Assembly (NCBI GenBank): GCA_021205385.1
Contig: JAJPXQ010000048.1
Span: 1-61,447 of the forward strand
Direction of reading: 5' to 3'
From: Lachnospiraceae bacterium
GTDB lineage: Bacteria; Bacillota; Clostridia; Lachnospirales; Lachnospiraceae
Length of the DNA: 61,447 nt
Below the pieces are notes generated by a model that was given only the letters and a program-made list of their open reading frames with translations, had not been told where the DNA came from and searched no databases. A program made the position numbers and the translations under genes. Below are positions 32,801-41,052 of the stretch, one piece after another (the first letter of the stretch is position 1; every line of letters starts with the position of its first letter).

Positions 32801-32885
32801 TAAACTACAAAGAGAACCATTGCAGAGAAAAGCCGATTGTTTTCAGCAGAGAACAGTTGGCTTTTTAAGAATCACGGGGACAGAT

Positions 32886-35381
32886 ATGAAGAGAAAGATT
32901 ATTCAGTATATTACGATCGTGCTGGCTTTTCTGGCGGGGGCGGCGTTCATGGGTTATACGACGCATATGGGAAATCGCGATATGACAGGGACGATGGCTT
33001 CCGCGACGCTGCCGGTCGCTTATGCGGAGATAAACGGACAGCTCTGCAACGAGATGCATGGCTATGTGGAGGAGATGGACGGCAGCTACATGAAGGACGC
33101 GGTTATCGGCGTCTCCGGGGATCATCTTCTTAATCTTGCAATTGAGAAATATAATGCGCAGATAGTAGCTATTTCCTATGAGATAAGGACTCTGGATATG
33201 GAGCGCCTGATTCAGGATGGGACGGGATTCGAGACAGAGGACGACGGGCAGTATGTGCGCTTTACGGTGGAGCTGCGCGACCTGCTGGACCAGGGGGAGC
33301 AGTATCTCCTGATCCTGATTGTGCAGACGGATACGCAGGAGCAGGTGTACTATTATTCTCCGCTGACATATCTGGGTGAAAACTATATGCAGGAGTGTCT
33401 GGATTTTGCGCTGGCATTCCATGAAGTCACGGTACAGAAGGATACGGACAGCGCTTATCTGAGCTATCTGGAGCCGAATGGAACCATGTCGGGCGAAAGC
33501 CTCGGCTATGTCAATATTCACTCGCGCTCCGGCCCGATCACCTGGGGAGACGTGAACATCCGCCAGACCGGGGAGACGCAGATTACCTGGACGGAGGTCG
33601 GTACGAGCGTCTGCTCGATCGTGATGGACTATGAGGTGGAGAATACCGATACCGGAGAGATCTATCAGGTGCGGGAGGCGATCCGCGCGCGCTACACCTC
33701 CTCGCGTATGTACCTGCTCGCCTATGAGCGGACGGCGGACACGGTGTTTGAGGTCGGGACGCAGCTGGTGGAGGATGCGCAGATTTCCTTTGGCATCCAG
33801 AGCGGAGAGCTGAACTACCTGAAAAATGAGGAGGAAAATGTCGTCGCTTTTGTGCAGCAGGGGCAGCTCTGGGTCTATGACTTCGGACAGAACCGTCTGA
33901 GTCTGGTGTATGGCTTTGCCGACGGAGAAGATGAAAGAGGTCTCTACGATGCCCACGATTTCCGGATTCTGAGCGTGGACGAGTCCGGGAGCATGGATTT
34001 CCTTGTCTATGGCTATATGAACCGCGGGAACTATGAGGGGCGCTGCGGGATCCTGCTGTGCAGCTACGATGCGCTGCTCAACACGGTAGAGGAGCGCTTT
34101 TTCCTCGAATCGGACCGCCCCTATGAGACGCTGAAGGAGGAGCTGGGGCAGATTGCCATGGTGAATCCGGATGGAATTGCGTGGTTATCTTATAAGGAAA
34201 TGATTTTGCAGATCGATCTTACGGATCTTACGGTGGAAATCCTGGCGGAGTACGTACCGGAGAGCAGCATCCAGGTCTCGGACGACGGGATGCAGGCGGC
34301 GTGGGCAGATTCGGATGGGACGACGATCAGTCTGCTGAACATGGAGACCGGGAAGCTTGGTCAGATTGACACGGACAGCGGCGAGAAGCTGCGGGCACTG
34401 GGCTTTATGGAGGAGGATTTTATCTACGGTACGGCGTGGGAAAGCGATATTTTCTGTGATGAGGCAGGACAGGAGACGTTCCCGATGTATCGGGTGATCA
34501 TCCGCGCGCAGAACGGAAGCGAGATGCGCGAGTTTGACTATTCTTCCATGGGAAAATATGTGACAGAGATATCGATTGTAGAGAACCGGATCGATCTGAG
34601 CTGTGTGGAGAAGGACGCAGAGGGCAGCTACGTGGAGGCTCTGCCGGAACCGATCACCTATACGGTTGAGAGCACGGAGGAAGCTCTGAGCCTTCAGACC
34701 GTCTATGACGATGTAAAACGAAATGAATACTATCTGAGTTATACGGGTACGATAAAAACAGGTTCCATGAAGCAGCCTTCCGTGAAACTGGTGTTGTATG
34801 AAGACAGCAGAGAGCCTGCGTATGAGCCGGAGGGGGCAGAACTCTATCTGGCCTGCAGCTTTGACGGGAAGGTGACCGGCTATGAGACGCTCTCGGAGGC
34901 AGTCCAGTCCGCTTATGACAGTATGGGTTCTGTCTGGCAGGGAGAGATTCGGCTCTGGAAGCGCGGCACGACGCAGACGAGGGTCACGCTCTCCGGCTTC
35001 GACGAAGAAGAGGAGATCGCGGGAGACAGCGCGCTTCAGAAATGCCTGCAGCGCCTCCTGAAGGAGGAGCAGAATTATACGGATGTCAGCGCCTGCCGCA
35101 GTGCCGGCATGTCGGTACGTGAGATCTGTGAGCAGGAGTTTGGTCAGAACGCATGTATTCTGCCGGGCTGCACGCTTGAGATGGCGCTGTGGTATGTGGA
35201 TCAGGGCGCGCCGGTGCTTGTCATTACGGGGGATGAGGATGCGCTGCTGATTGTAGGCTATGATACGAGCAATATTGTCTGCTGGAACCCGGCTTCATCG
35301 GAATTGCAGACGATGGGGCGCACGGACAGTGCGACGCAGTTCGAGGAAACGGGAAATCTGTTCTTTACATTTATTCCATAA
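32886..35381 (+). CDS. Large membrane-anchored surface protein with inactive C39-like C-terminus
   Basis: An 831-residue protein. One N-terminal membrane helix (residues ~6-24, ITIVLAFLAGAAFMGY) anchors a long extracytoplasmic part rich in beta-strand and acidic residues, with repeated short strand-turn units near residues 310-560 that suggest a propeller. The last ~95 residues resemble a papain-like C39 domain: GCTLEMALWYVDQGAPVLVI then EDALLIVGYDTSNIVCWNP. However, the position of the catalytic His (normally before the hydrophobic-Gly-Tyr strand) is Asp, and no catalytic Cys is evident. The frame is open 36 codons further upstream; ATG 32886 precedes the membrane helix, though its ribosome site is weak. 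Role unknown. Confidence 0.75.
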   Translation: MKRKIIQYITIVLAFLAGAAFMGYTTHMGNRDMTGTMASATLPVAYAEINGQLCNEMHGYVEEMDGSYMKDAVIGVSGDHLLNLAIEKYNAQIVAISYEIRTLDMERLIQDGTGFETEDDGQYVRFTVELRDLLDQGEQYLLILIVQTDTQEQVYYYSPLTYLGENYMQECLDFALAFHEVTVQKDTDSAYLSYLEPNGTMSGESLGYVNIHSRSGPITWGDVNIRQTGETQITWTEVGTSVCSIVMDYEVENTDTGEIYQVREAIRARYTSSRMYLLAYERTADTVFEVGTQLVEDAQISFGIQSGELNYLKNEEENVVAFVQQGQLWVYDFGQNRLSLVYGFADGEDERGLYDAHDFRILSVDESGSMDFLVYGYMNRGNYEGRCGILLCSYDALLNTVEERFFLESDRPYETLKEELGQIAMVNPDGIAWLSYKEMILQIDLTDLTVEILAEYVPESSIQVSDDGMQAAWADSDGTTISLLNMETGKLGQIDTDSGEKLRALGFMEEDFIYGTAWESDIFCDEAGQETFPMYRVIIRAQNGSEMREFDYSSMGKYVTEISIVENRIDLSCVEKDAEGSYVEALPEPITYTVESTEEALSLQTVYDDVKRNEYYLSYTGTIKTGSMKQPSVKLVLYEDSREPAYEPEGAELYLACSFDGKVTGYETLSEAVQSAYDSMGSVWQGEIRLWKRGTTQTRVTLSGFDEEEEIAGDSALQKCLQRLLKEEQNYTDVSACRSAGMSVREICEQEFGQNACILPGCTLEMALWYVDQGAPVLVITGDEDALLIVGYDTSNIVCWNPASSELQTMGRTDSATQFEETGNLFFTFIP

Positions 35382-35397
35382 AGGAGCGATGAAATCG

Positions 35398-36516
35398 ATG
35401 GATGGGAGAATTCAGACGCTGGCCGCTGGCCTTGTGAACTATTCCTGCCGGGTAGGGCAGGGTGATAAGGTATATATCCATTATACAGGTGCGGCCACGC
35501 GGGAGCTCGCGAAGGAGCTGGTGCGTGCGGTGTATCGCGCGGGCGGTCTGCCCTTTGTCCACTATACAGACCCGCAGCTGCAGCGCGCGCAGATTCTGGA
35601 GTGCACAAAGGAGCAGATGGAGCTGATGGCGGAGGTCGACAGCCTGGAGATGTCGCGGATGGACTGCTATATCGGCGTGCGCGGCAGCGATAATATTTCC
35701 GAACTGTCGGACGTTCCGGCGGAGCGCATGGCTCTCTATGAGAAATATTATGCGACGCCGGTGCACCATGGCATTCGCGTGCCGAAGACCCGCTGGGTCG
35801 TGCTCCGTTATCCCAATGACGCGATGGCGCAGCTCTCCGGCATGAGCACGGAGGCCTTCGAGGACTTTTATTTCCGGGTGTGCTGTCTCGACTACAGCCG
35901 GATGGCGCAGGCACAGCAGGCGCTTGTGAAGAAGATGGAGGAGACAGATCAGGTGCGGATTCTTGCGCCGGGGACAGACCTGACTTTTTCGATCAGAGGA
36001 ATCCCGGCTGTGCCCTGCTGCGGCCTGCGCAATATCCCCGACGGCGAGGTCTACACGGCGCCGGTTCGCGATTCGGTGAACGGGACGATCCGTTACAATG
36101 CGCCTTCCATTTATCAGGGATTCACTTTTGAGAATGTCGCTCTGACTTTTGAGAACGGAAAGATCGTGAATGTGGAGGCGAATGACACGGCTCGCGCGAA
36201 CGAGGTCTTCGATACGGACGAGGGTGCGCGCTATATCGGCGAATTTGCGCTGGGAGTCAATCCGCTGATTCTGCAGCCGATGAAAGATATTCTGTTCGAT
36301 GAGAAGATTACAGGATCGCTTCACTTCACGCCGGGTAACTGCTATGACGCGGCTCCGAATGGAAATCATTCCTCGATCCACTGGGATCTCGTGCAGATCC
36401 AGCGGCCGGAGTACGGCGGCGGGGAGATCTGGTTTGACGGCGAACTGATAAGGAAGGACGGGCGTTTCATCACAGAGGAGCTGGCCTGTCTGAATCCGGA
36501 AAATCTGGTGAGATAA
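35398..36516 (+). CDS. M29-family aminopeptidase
   Basis: A 372-residue metal-dependent aminopeptidase of the AmpS/AmpT family, removing N-terminal residues from peptides in the cytosol. The N-terminal domain has GDKVYIHYTGAATRELAKEL. The catalytic domain shows VEANDTARA, the Glu in RYIGEFALGVNP, LHFTPGNCY and the HSSIHWDLVQI stretch with metal-site His and Asp. ATG 35389 is only 2 bp past AAGGAG, so ATG 35398 is preferred; the choice is uncertain. It begins right after the surface-protein gene. Confidence 0.87.
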   Translation: MDGRIQTLAAGLVNYSCRVGQGDKVYIHYTGAATRELAKELVRAVYRAGGLPFVHYTDPQLQRAQILECTKEQMELMAEVDSLEMSRMDCYIGVRGSDNISELSDVPAERMALYEKYYATPVHHGIRVPKTRWVVLRYPNDAMAQLSGMSTEAFEDFYFRVCCLDYSRMAQAQQALVKKMEETDQVRILAPGTDLTFSIRGIPAVPCCGLRNIPDGEVYTAPVRDSVNGTIRYNAPSIYQGFTFENVALTFENGKIVNVEANDTARANEVFDTDEGARYIGEFALGVNPLILQPMKDILFDEKITGSLHFTPGNCYDAAPNGNHSSIHWDLVQIQRPEYGGGEIWFDGELIRKDGRFITEELACLNPENLVR

Positions 36517-36522
36517 AGGGTC

Positions 36523-36568
36523 TTGCTTTTCCATGGGACTGATTGTATAATTGTATACAATCAGTCCC
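36523..36568 (+). promoter_or_regulatory. Promoter embedded in a 34-bp inverted repeat
   Basis: TTGCTT - 17 bp - TATAAT (36523-36528, 36546-36551). A perfect inverted repeat (15-bp arms 36535-36549 and 36554-36568 with a 4-base spacer) covers the -10 and start region, and contains the perfect palindrome TTGTATACAA (36551-36560), a GntR/FCD-style operator. The arm is followed by TTTTAAA, so the same sequence could terminate the M29 aminopeptidase transcript. Confidence 0.75.
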
Positions 36569-36588
36569 TTTTAAATATGGAGGTATGT

Positions 36589-38877
36589 ATGATCAGACTA
36601 TACGATGGCGGCGCCTACGTTCTGAACGGGACAGAGGTGATTGCCGATACAGAAGAAGGGCGTGCAGCGCTGGCGGCGAAGCTGGGAGCCGTGCCCTCGA
36701 AGGAGGAGACCAGAAAGCAGACGATCGCCTACGGGATTCTGAAGTCGCACAACACATCTGGAGATATGGAGAATCTCAAGATTCGCTTTGACAAGCTGAC
36801 GTCCCACGACATCACCTTTGTGGGTATCATCCAGACGGCGAGGGCCTCAGGACTCGAGAAGTTCCCGATGCCCTATGTACTGACGAACTGTCACAACAGC
36901 CTGTGCGCGGTCGGCGGAACGATTAATGAGGATGACCACATGTTTGGCCTGAGCTGTGCGAAGCGCTACGGCGGCATCTATGTACCGCCTCATCAGGCGG
37001 TTATTCATCAGTATGCGCGGGAGATGCTTGCCGCGGGGGGAAAGATGATTCTCGGCTCCGACAGCCATACCCGTTACGGCGCGCTCGGCACGATGGCAGT
37101 GGGCGAGGGCGGCCCGGAGCTGGTGAAACAGCTGCTGAATCAGACCTATGATATTCCGATGCCGGAGGTGGTCGGCGTACATCTGACAGGATGTCCGGCA
37201 AAAGGCGTCGGTCCGCAGGACGTTGCGCTGGCGCTCGTGGGCGCGGTGTTTGAACGCGGCTATGTGAACAACAAGGTCATGGAGTTCTTTGGAGACGGCG
37301 TAGCGAACTTAAGCGCCGATTTCCGTATCGGCGTCGATGTCATGACGACGGAGACGACCTGCCTTTCCTCGATCTGGAAGACCGATGAGAAGATCGAAGA
37401 ATTTTATGAAATCCATGGAAGACGCGGAGATTATGTCGAGCTGAATCCGGGACCGGTCGCTTACTACGACGGCATGATCGAGATTGACCTCTCGGCGGTT
37501 CGCCCGATGATCGCGATGCCCTTCCATCCGAGCAATACGTATACGATCGAAGAGCTGAATGCAAATCTTGACGATATCCTGGCGGACTGCGAGGCGAGGG
37601 CCCGCGTGAGCCTGGGCGATCAGGTCCCCTTCTCGCTGCGCGATAAAGTGCGCGGCGGAAAGCTCTATGTCGACCAGGGCATCATCGCCGGATGCGCGGG
37701 CGGCGGTTTCGAGAATATCTGCGCGGCAGCGGATATTCTGGAGGGAAAGAGCATTGGCGCGGATGAGTTTACCTTGAGCGTCTATCCGGCGTCCATGCCG
37801 ATCTATATGGAGCTCATTAAAAATGGTTCCGCTGCCAGACTGATGCAGACCGGCGCGGTGCTGAAGACTGCTTTCTGCGGTCCCTGCTTTGGCGCGGGTG
37901 ATACGCCGTCGAACAATGGTTTCAGTATCCGGCATTCTACGCGGAATTTCCCGAACCGCGAGGGATCAAAGCTGCAGAACGGGCAGATCGCCTCTGTGGC
38001 GCTGATGGACGCGCGCTCCATTGCGGCGACCGCGGCGAATAAGGGATATCTGACTGCGGCGACCGAGCTTGATGTGGAGTACCGCGGTCAGAAGTATGTG
38101 TTTGATCAGAAAATCTACGAGAATCGCGTCTTTGACAGCAAGGGTGTCGCGGATCCGACGGTGCCGATTCATCTTGGCCCGAATATCAAGGACTGGCCGG
38201 CGATGAGTCCGCTTCCGGAGTATCTCGTGCTGAAGCTCGTGTCTGAGATCCACGATCCGGTGACGACGACCGATGAGCTGATTCCGTCGGGAGAGACCTC
38301 GTCTTACCGCTCAAATCCGCTGGGTCTTGCTGAGTTTACATTGTCCAGAAAAGACCCGGCCTATGTAGGCAGGGCGAAGCAGATCCAGAAGGCGCAGAAG
38401 GCGATTGAGGCCGGAAGCTGCCCGCTGGAGGCGGTGCCGGAGCTGAAGGCGGTATTCGATGCGATTCACACGCAGTATCCGGAGGTCGGCAAGGGCAATG
38501 TCGGCGTTGGAAGCACGATCTTTGCGGTGAAACCGGGCGACGGTTCTGCCAGGGAGCAGGCGGCCTCCTGCCAGAAGGTGCTCGGCGGCTGGGCGAACAT
38601 CGCACACAGCTATGCCACAAAGCGCTATCGTTCGAACCTCATCAACTGGGGCATGCTGCCCTTCCTGATCGACGAGGGCGAGCTGCCTTTCGCGAACGGC
38701 GACTATCTCTTTGTGCCGCACATCACGCAGGTTGTACAGAGGGGAGACACGCAGGTGAAGGCGTATGTCGTGAAGGATGGCGCGCTGCAGGAGTTCACTT
38801 TGAAGCTTGGCGAGATGACTGCCGACGAGCGGGAGATCATCCTGAAGGGCTGTCTGATCAATTATAACAGGGTATAA
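36589..38877 (+). CDS. Aconitase-superfamily hydratase (YbhJ-like)
   Basis: A 762-residue protein of the aconitase superfamily, close in length and layout to E. coli YbhJ. The N-terminal half has [23 protein letters not shown], the substrate/cluster region of aconitase-like enzymes; candidate iron-sulfur Cys residues lie in [13 protein letters not shown] and [12 protein letters not shown]. The C-terminal swivel domain has the [10 protein letters not shown]-like stretch [19 protein letters not shown]. It should hydrate/dehydrate or isomerise a hydroxy-acid, but the substrate of this group is unknown. TGGAGGT lies 5 bp before ATG 36589. It has its own promoter with a striking palindrome. Confidence 0.86.
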   Translation: MIRLYDGGAYVLNGTEVIADTEEGRAALAAKLGAVPSKEETRKQTIAYGILKSHNTSGDMENLKIRFDKLTSHDITFVGIIQTARASGLEKFPMPYVLTNCHNSLCAVGGTINEDDHMFGLSCAKRYGGIYVPPHQAVIHQYAREMLAAGGKMILGSDSHTRYGALGTMAVGEGGPELVKQLLNQTYDIPMPEVVGVHLTGCPAKGVGPQDVALALVGAVFERGYVNNKVMEFFGDGVANLSADFRIGVDVMTTETTCLSSIWKTDEKIEEFYEIHGRRGDYVELNPGPVAYYDGMIEIDLSAVRPMIAMPFHPSNTYTIEELNANLDDILADCEARARVSLGDQVPFSLRDKVRGGKLYVDQGIIAGCAGGGFENICAAADILEGKSIGADEFTLSVYPASMPIYMELIKNGSAARLMQTGAVLKTAFCGPCFGAGDTPSNNGFSIRHSTRNFPNREGSKLQNGQIASVALMDARSIAATAANKGYLTAATELDVEYRGQKYVFDQKIYENRVFDSKGVADPTVPIHLGPNIKDWPAMSPLPEYLVLKLVSEIHDPVTTTDELIPSGETSSYRSNPLGLAEFTLSRKDPAYVGRAKQIQKAQKAIEAGSCPLEAVPELKAVFDAIHTQYPEVGKGNVGVGSTIFAVKPGDGSAREQAASCQKVLGGWANIAHSYATKRYRSNLINWGMLPFLIDEGELPFANGDYLFVPHITQVVQRGDTQVKAYVVKDGALQEFTLKLGEMTADEREIILKGCLINYNRV

Positions 38878-38891
38878 AGGATAAGAAACAT

Positions 38892-38920
38892 AAGGGCAGG
38901 GATTTATTCCCTGCCCTTTT
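38892..38920. terminator. Bidirectional terminator, hydratase / sensor kinase
   Basis: AAGGGCAGGGA (38892-38902) pairs with TCCCTGCCCTT (38908-38918) with short T tails in each direction. The kinase stop codon lies in the loop. Confidence 0.85.
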
Positions 38921-40340
38921 CTGCGGATTTGCTTAAAGAAAAGATGAATTCTGTGCCGACGCCCTCTGTACTGACGACATTGATATTCTCCTCGTGCATC
39001 TGGATGATCTCCCGCACAATGGAAAGTCCGAGGCCCGTGCCCTTTTTGTCCTTGCCGCGGGAGAGGTCGGTCTTATAGAAGCGCTCCCAGATCTTTTTCA
39101 GGCTGTCGCGCGGGATGCCAATGCCGGTGTCGCGGACGGAGACGAAGACCTTTTCATAGCGCGTGGTTGTCTCGATCGTGATCGTGGAGTCCGGGTTGCT
39201 GAATTTGATCGCATTGTCGATCAGGTTATACATGACCTGCTGGATCTTTCCCATGTCCGCATAGACGGAGGTGTGCCAGTCGGAGAAGAGCAGGTCGATG
39301 GAGATATGCTTCGTCGTGCAGGTGCCTTCAAAGGTGGCTGCGGTATCGCGGATCAGCGTGTTGATATCGAAATCGGTTTTTTCGAGGCGCCCGAGGCTCG
39401 AATCCATCGAGTTCAGCGTGAGAAGGCTGCTCGTCAGATTGGTCAGGCGGTCCGTCTCGCGCAGGACGATGTTCAGATATTTCTCCTGAAGTTCCGGCGG
39501 AATGGTGCCGTCCAGTATCGCCTCGATATAGCCTTTGATCGAGGTGAGTGGGGAGCGGAAATCGTGCGATACATTGGAAATCATTTTTCGTTGGTCTTCA
39601 TCGGAGTCGCGCAGTGCCTTTGCCATGAAATCCATCACACGGGAAATATAGCCGATCTCGTCGCTGCGTTCCATGGCGACCGGAGTCTCAAAATTTCCGG
39701 AGGCGTATTCGGAGGAAGCTTTCCGAAGTTTCTGCAGCGGGCGGCAGGTGGTGAACCAGAGGAAAAGCGCGAACAGAGATACAAGAACCATCAGCAGGAT
39801 AAGTGTGATATAGTAGGCCTGCAGATAGGATTCCTTTTCACTGATCAGTTCAGACATGGACTGATGGATGGCGATGTATCCACGTACATGATAATTATGG
39901 GAGACCGGTATGAGGACACTCAGGGTCTGTTCTTTAAACATTCCGAAAAAATCACCGGTCATATAGTAAGTCCCGCTCGGGAGAACGGAGCTGAACTCAG
40001 AGATCGCCTGGCGCATGTCCGTAGTGTAGGTTCCGGAGGAGTCGAGGATGATTTCTCCGTCCGTGTTGATCAGCCAGATCTGCGCGTCGAGGTAGACGCT
40101 TAAGCCTTTGATTTGTGTCCGTACGCTTGAGAGCGTCTGAGAGTTGTCCTGCTCATTGAAATAGGAGCCGACATACTGGCTGGACATGTAGAGTCCCTCC
40201 TGATAGAACGCGTAAGCCTTTTCCTTTACGAGTCTTTGCAGGAGCAGAGTCGAGGTCGCGGTCGAGATGAGCAGGAAGGCACATACGGCCAGCGCCGCGA
40301 AGGAAAATATATATTTTTTCGCTAACGAAAAACGCATCAT
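38904..40340 (-). CDS. Two-component sensor histidine kinase (HAMP, HisKA)
   Basis: A 478-residue membrane kinase: helix ~10-32, an extracytoplasmic sensor domain of about 140 residues, a second helix near 178-200, a HAMP linker, the H-box MISNVSHDFRSPLTSIKGY with the phosphorylated His, and an HATPase domain with N-box YNLIDNAIKFS, DTGIGIP and GTGLGLSIV. ATGATG overlaps the stop of the response-regulator gene, so the pair is translationally coupled. The signal sensed is not evident; no target operon is obvious nearby. Confidence 0.94.
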   Translation of the reverse strand: MMRFSLAKKYIFSFAALAVCAFLLISTATSTLLLQRLVKEKAYAFYQEGLYMSSQYVGSYFNEQDNSQTLSSVRTQIKGLSVYLDAQIWLINTDGEIILDSSGTYTTDMRQAISEFSSVLPSGTYYMTGDFFGMFKEQTLSVLIPVSHNYHVRGYIAIHQSMSELISEKESYLQAYYITLILLMVLVSLFALFLWFTTCRPLQKLRKASSEYASGNFETPVAMERSDEIGYISRVMDFMAKALRDSDEDQRKMISNVSHDFRSPLTSIKGYIEAILDGTIPPELQEKYLNIVLRETDRLTNLTSSLLTLNSMDSSLGRLEKTDFDINTLIRDTAATFEGTCTTKHISIDLLFSDWHTSVYADMGKIQQVMYNLIDNAIKFSNPDSTITIETTTRYEKVFVSVRDTGIGIPRDSLKKIWERFYKTDLSRGKDKKGTGLGLSIVREIIQMHEENINVVSTEGVGTEFIFSLSKSAEKGRE

Positions 40341-41032
40341 TTTACCTCAAATTTGTAGCCGACGCTCCAGACTGTCGCCAGCCGCCACGCCTCGTGGTCC
40401 TTGATCTTTTCGCGCAGACGCTTGATATGGACGTCGACGGTCCGGTCGCTGACGTACTCATAACCCCAGATGTGATCAAGCAGCTGCTCGCGCGTGAAAA
40501 CCTGATTGGGCGAGGAGGCGAGGAAGTAGAGAAGCTCCAGCTCTTTCGGCGGCATGTCGATCGGTTTTCCCTTATAAATAACGGAGTAGTTGGTCATATT
40601 GATGATGAGATCCGGGTATTCGACAATCTTCTGGACATCGGGCTCCGGTTCCTGGCGCGAAGGCTGGAAGCGCCGCAGCACTGCCTTGACCCGTGCGACG
40701 AGTTCCTTGGAGTCGAAGGGTTTGATCATGTAGTCGTCCGCGCCGAGCTCCAGTCCGAGTACCTTGTCGAAGATCTCTCCTTTGGCCGAGAGCATGATGA
40801 TCGGCGTATCAGAGTGGCTGCGGATCTCGCGGCAGACCTGATAGCCGTCGATTCCCGGCAGCATCAGATCAAGGAGGATCAGATTCGGATGGAAGCTTTC
40901 GAACAGCTTGAGCGCATGCTCTCCGTCCTCTGCGATCTCCACCTCATAAAATTCTTTCGTCAGGTACAGGGAAATCAGCTCCGCAATGTTCGCGTCGTCA
41001 TCTACTACTAATATTTTCTGCCTCGAAGCCAT
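40337..41032 (-). CDS. Two-component response regulator (OmpR/PhoB family)
   Basis: A 231-residue regulator. The receiver domain has the acidic pair near VVDDDANI (residues ~8-10), phospho-acceptor Asp in LILLDLMLPG (~55) and the conserved Lys in MIKPFDSKEL (~105). A winged-helix DNA-binding domain follows (FTREQLLDHIWGYEYVSDRT). It is 20 bp downstream of mutS2 on the same strand and overlaps the kinase gene by 4 bp. Confidence 0.95.
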   Translation of the reverse strand: MASRQKILVVDDDANIAELISLYLTKEFYEVEIAEDGEHALKLFESFHPNLILLDLMLPGIDGYQVCREIRSHSDTPIIMLSAKGEIFDKVLGLELGADDYMIKPFDSKELVARVKAVLRRFQPSRQEPEPDVQKIVEYPDLIINMTNYSVIYKGKPIDMPPKELELLYFLASSPNQVFTREQLLDHIWGYEYVSDRTVDVHIKRLREKIKDHEAWRLATVWSVGYKFEVK

Positions 41033-41052
41033 GGTATTTTCTCCTCGTCTTT

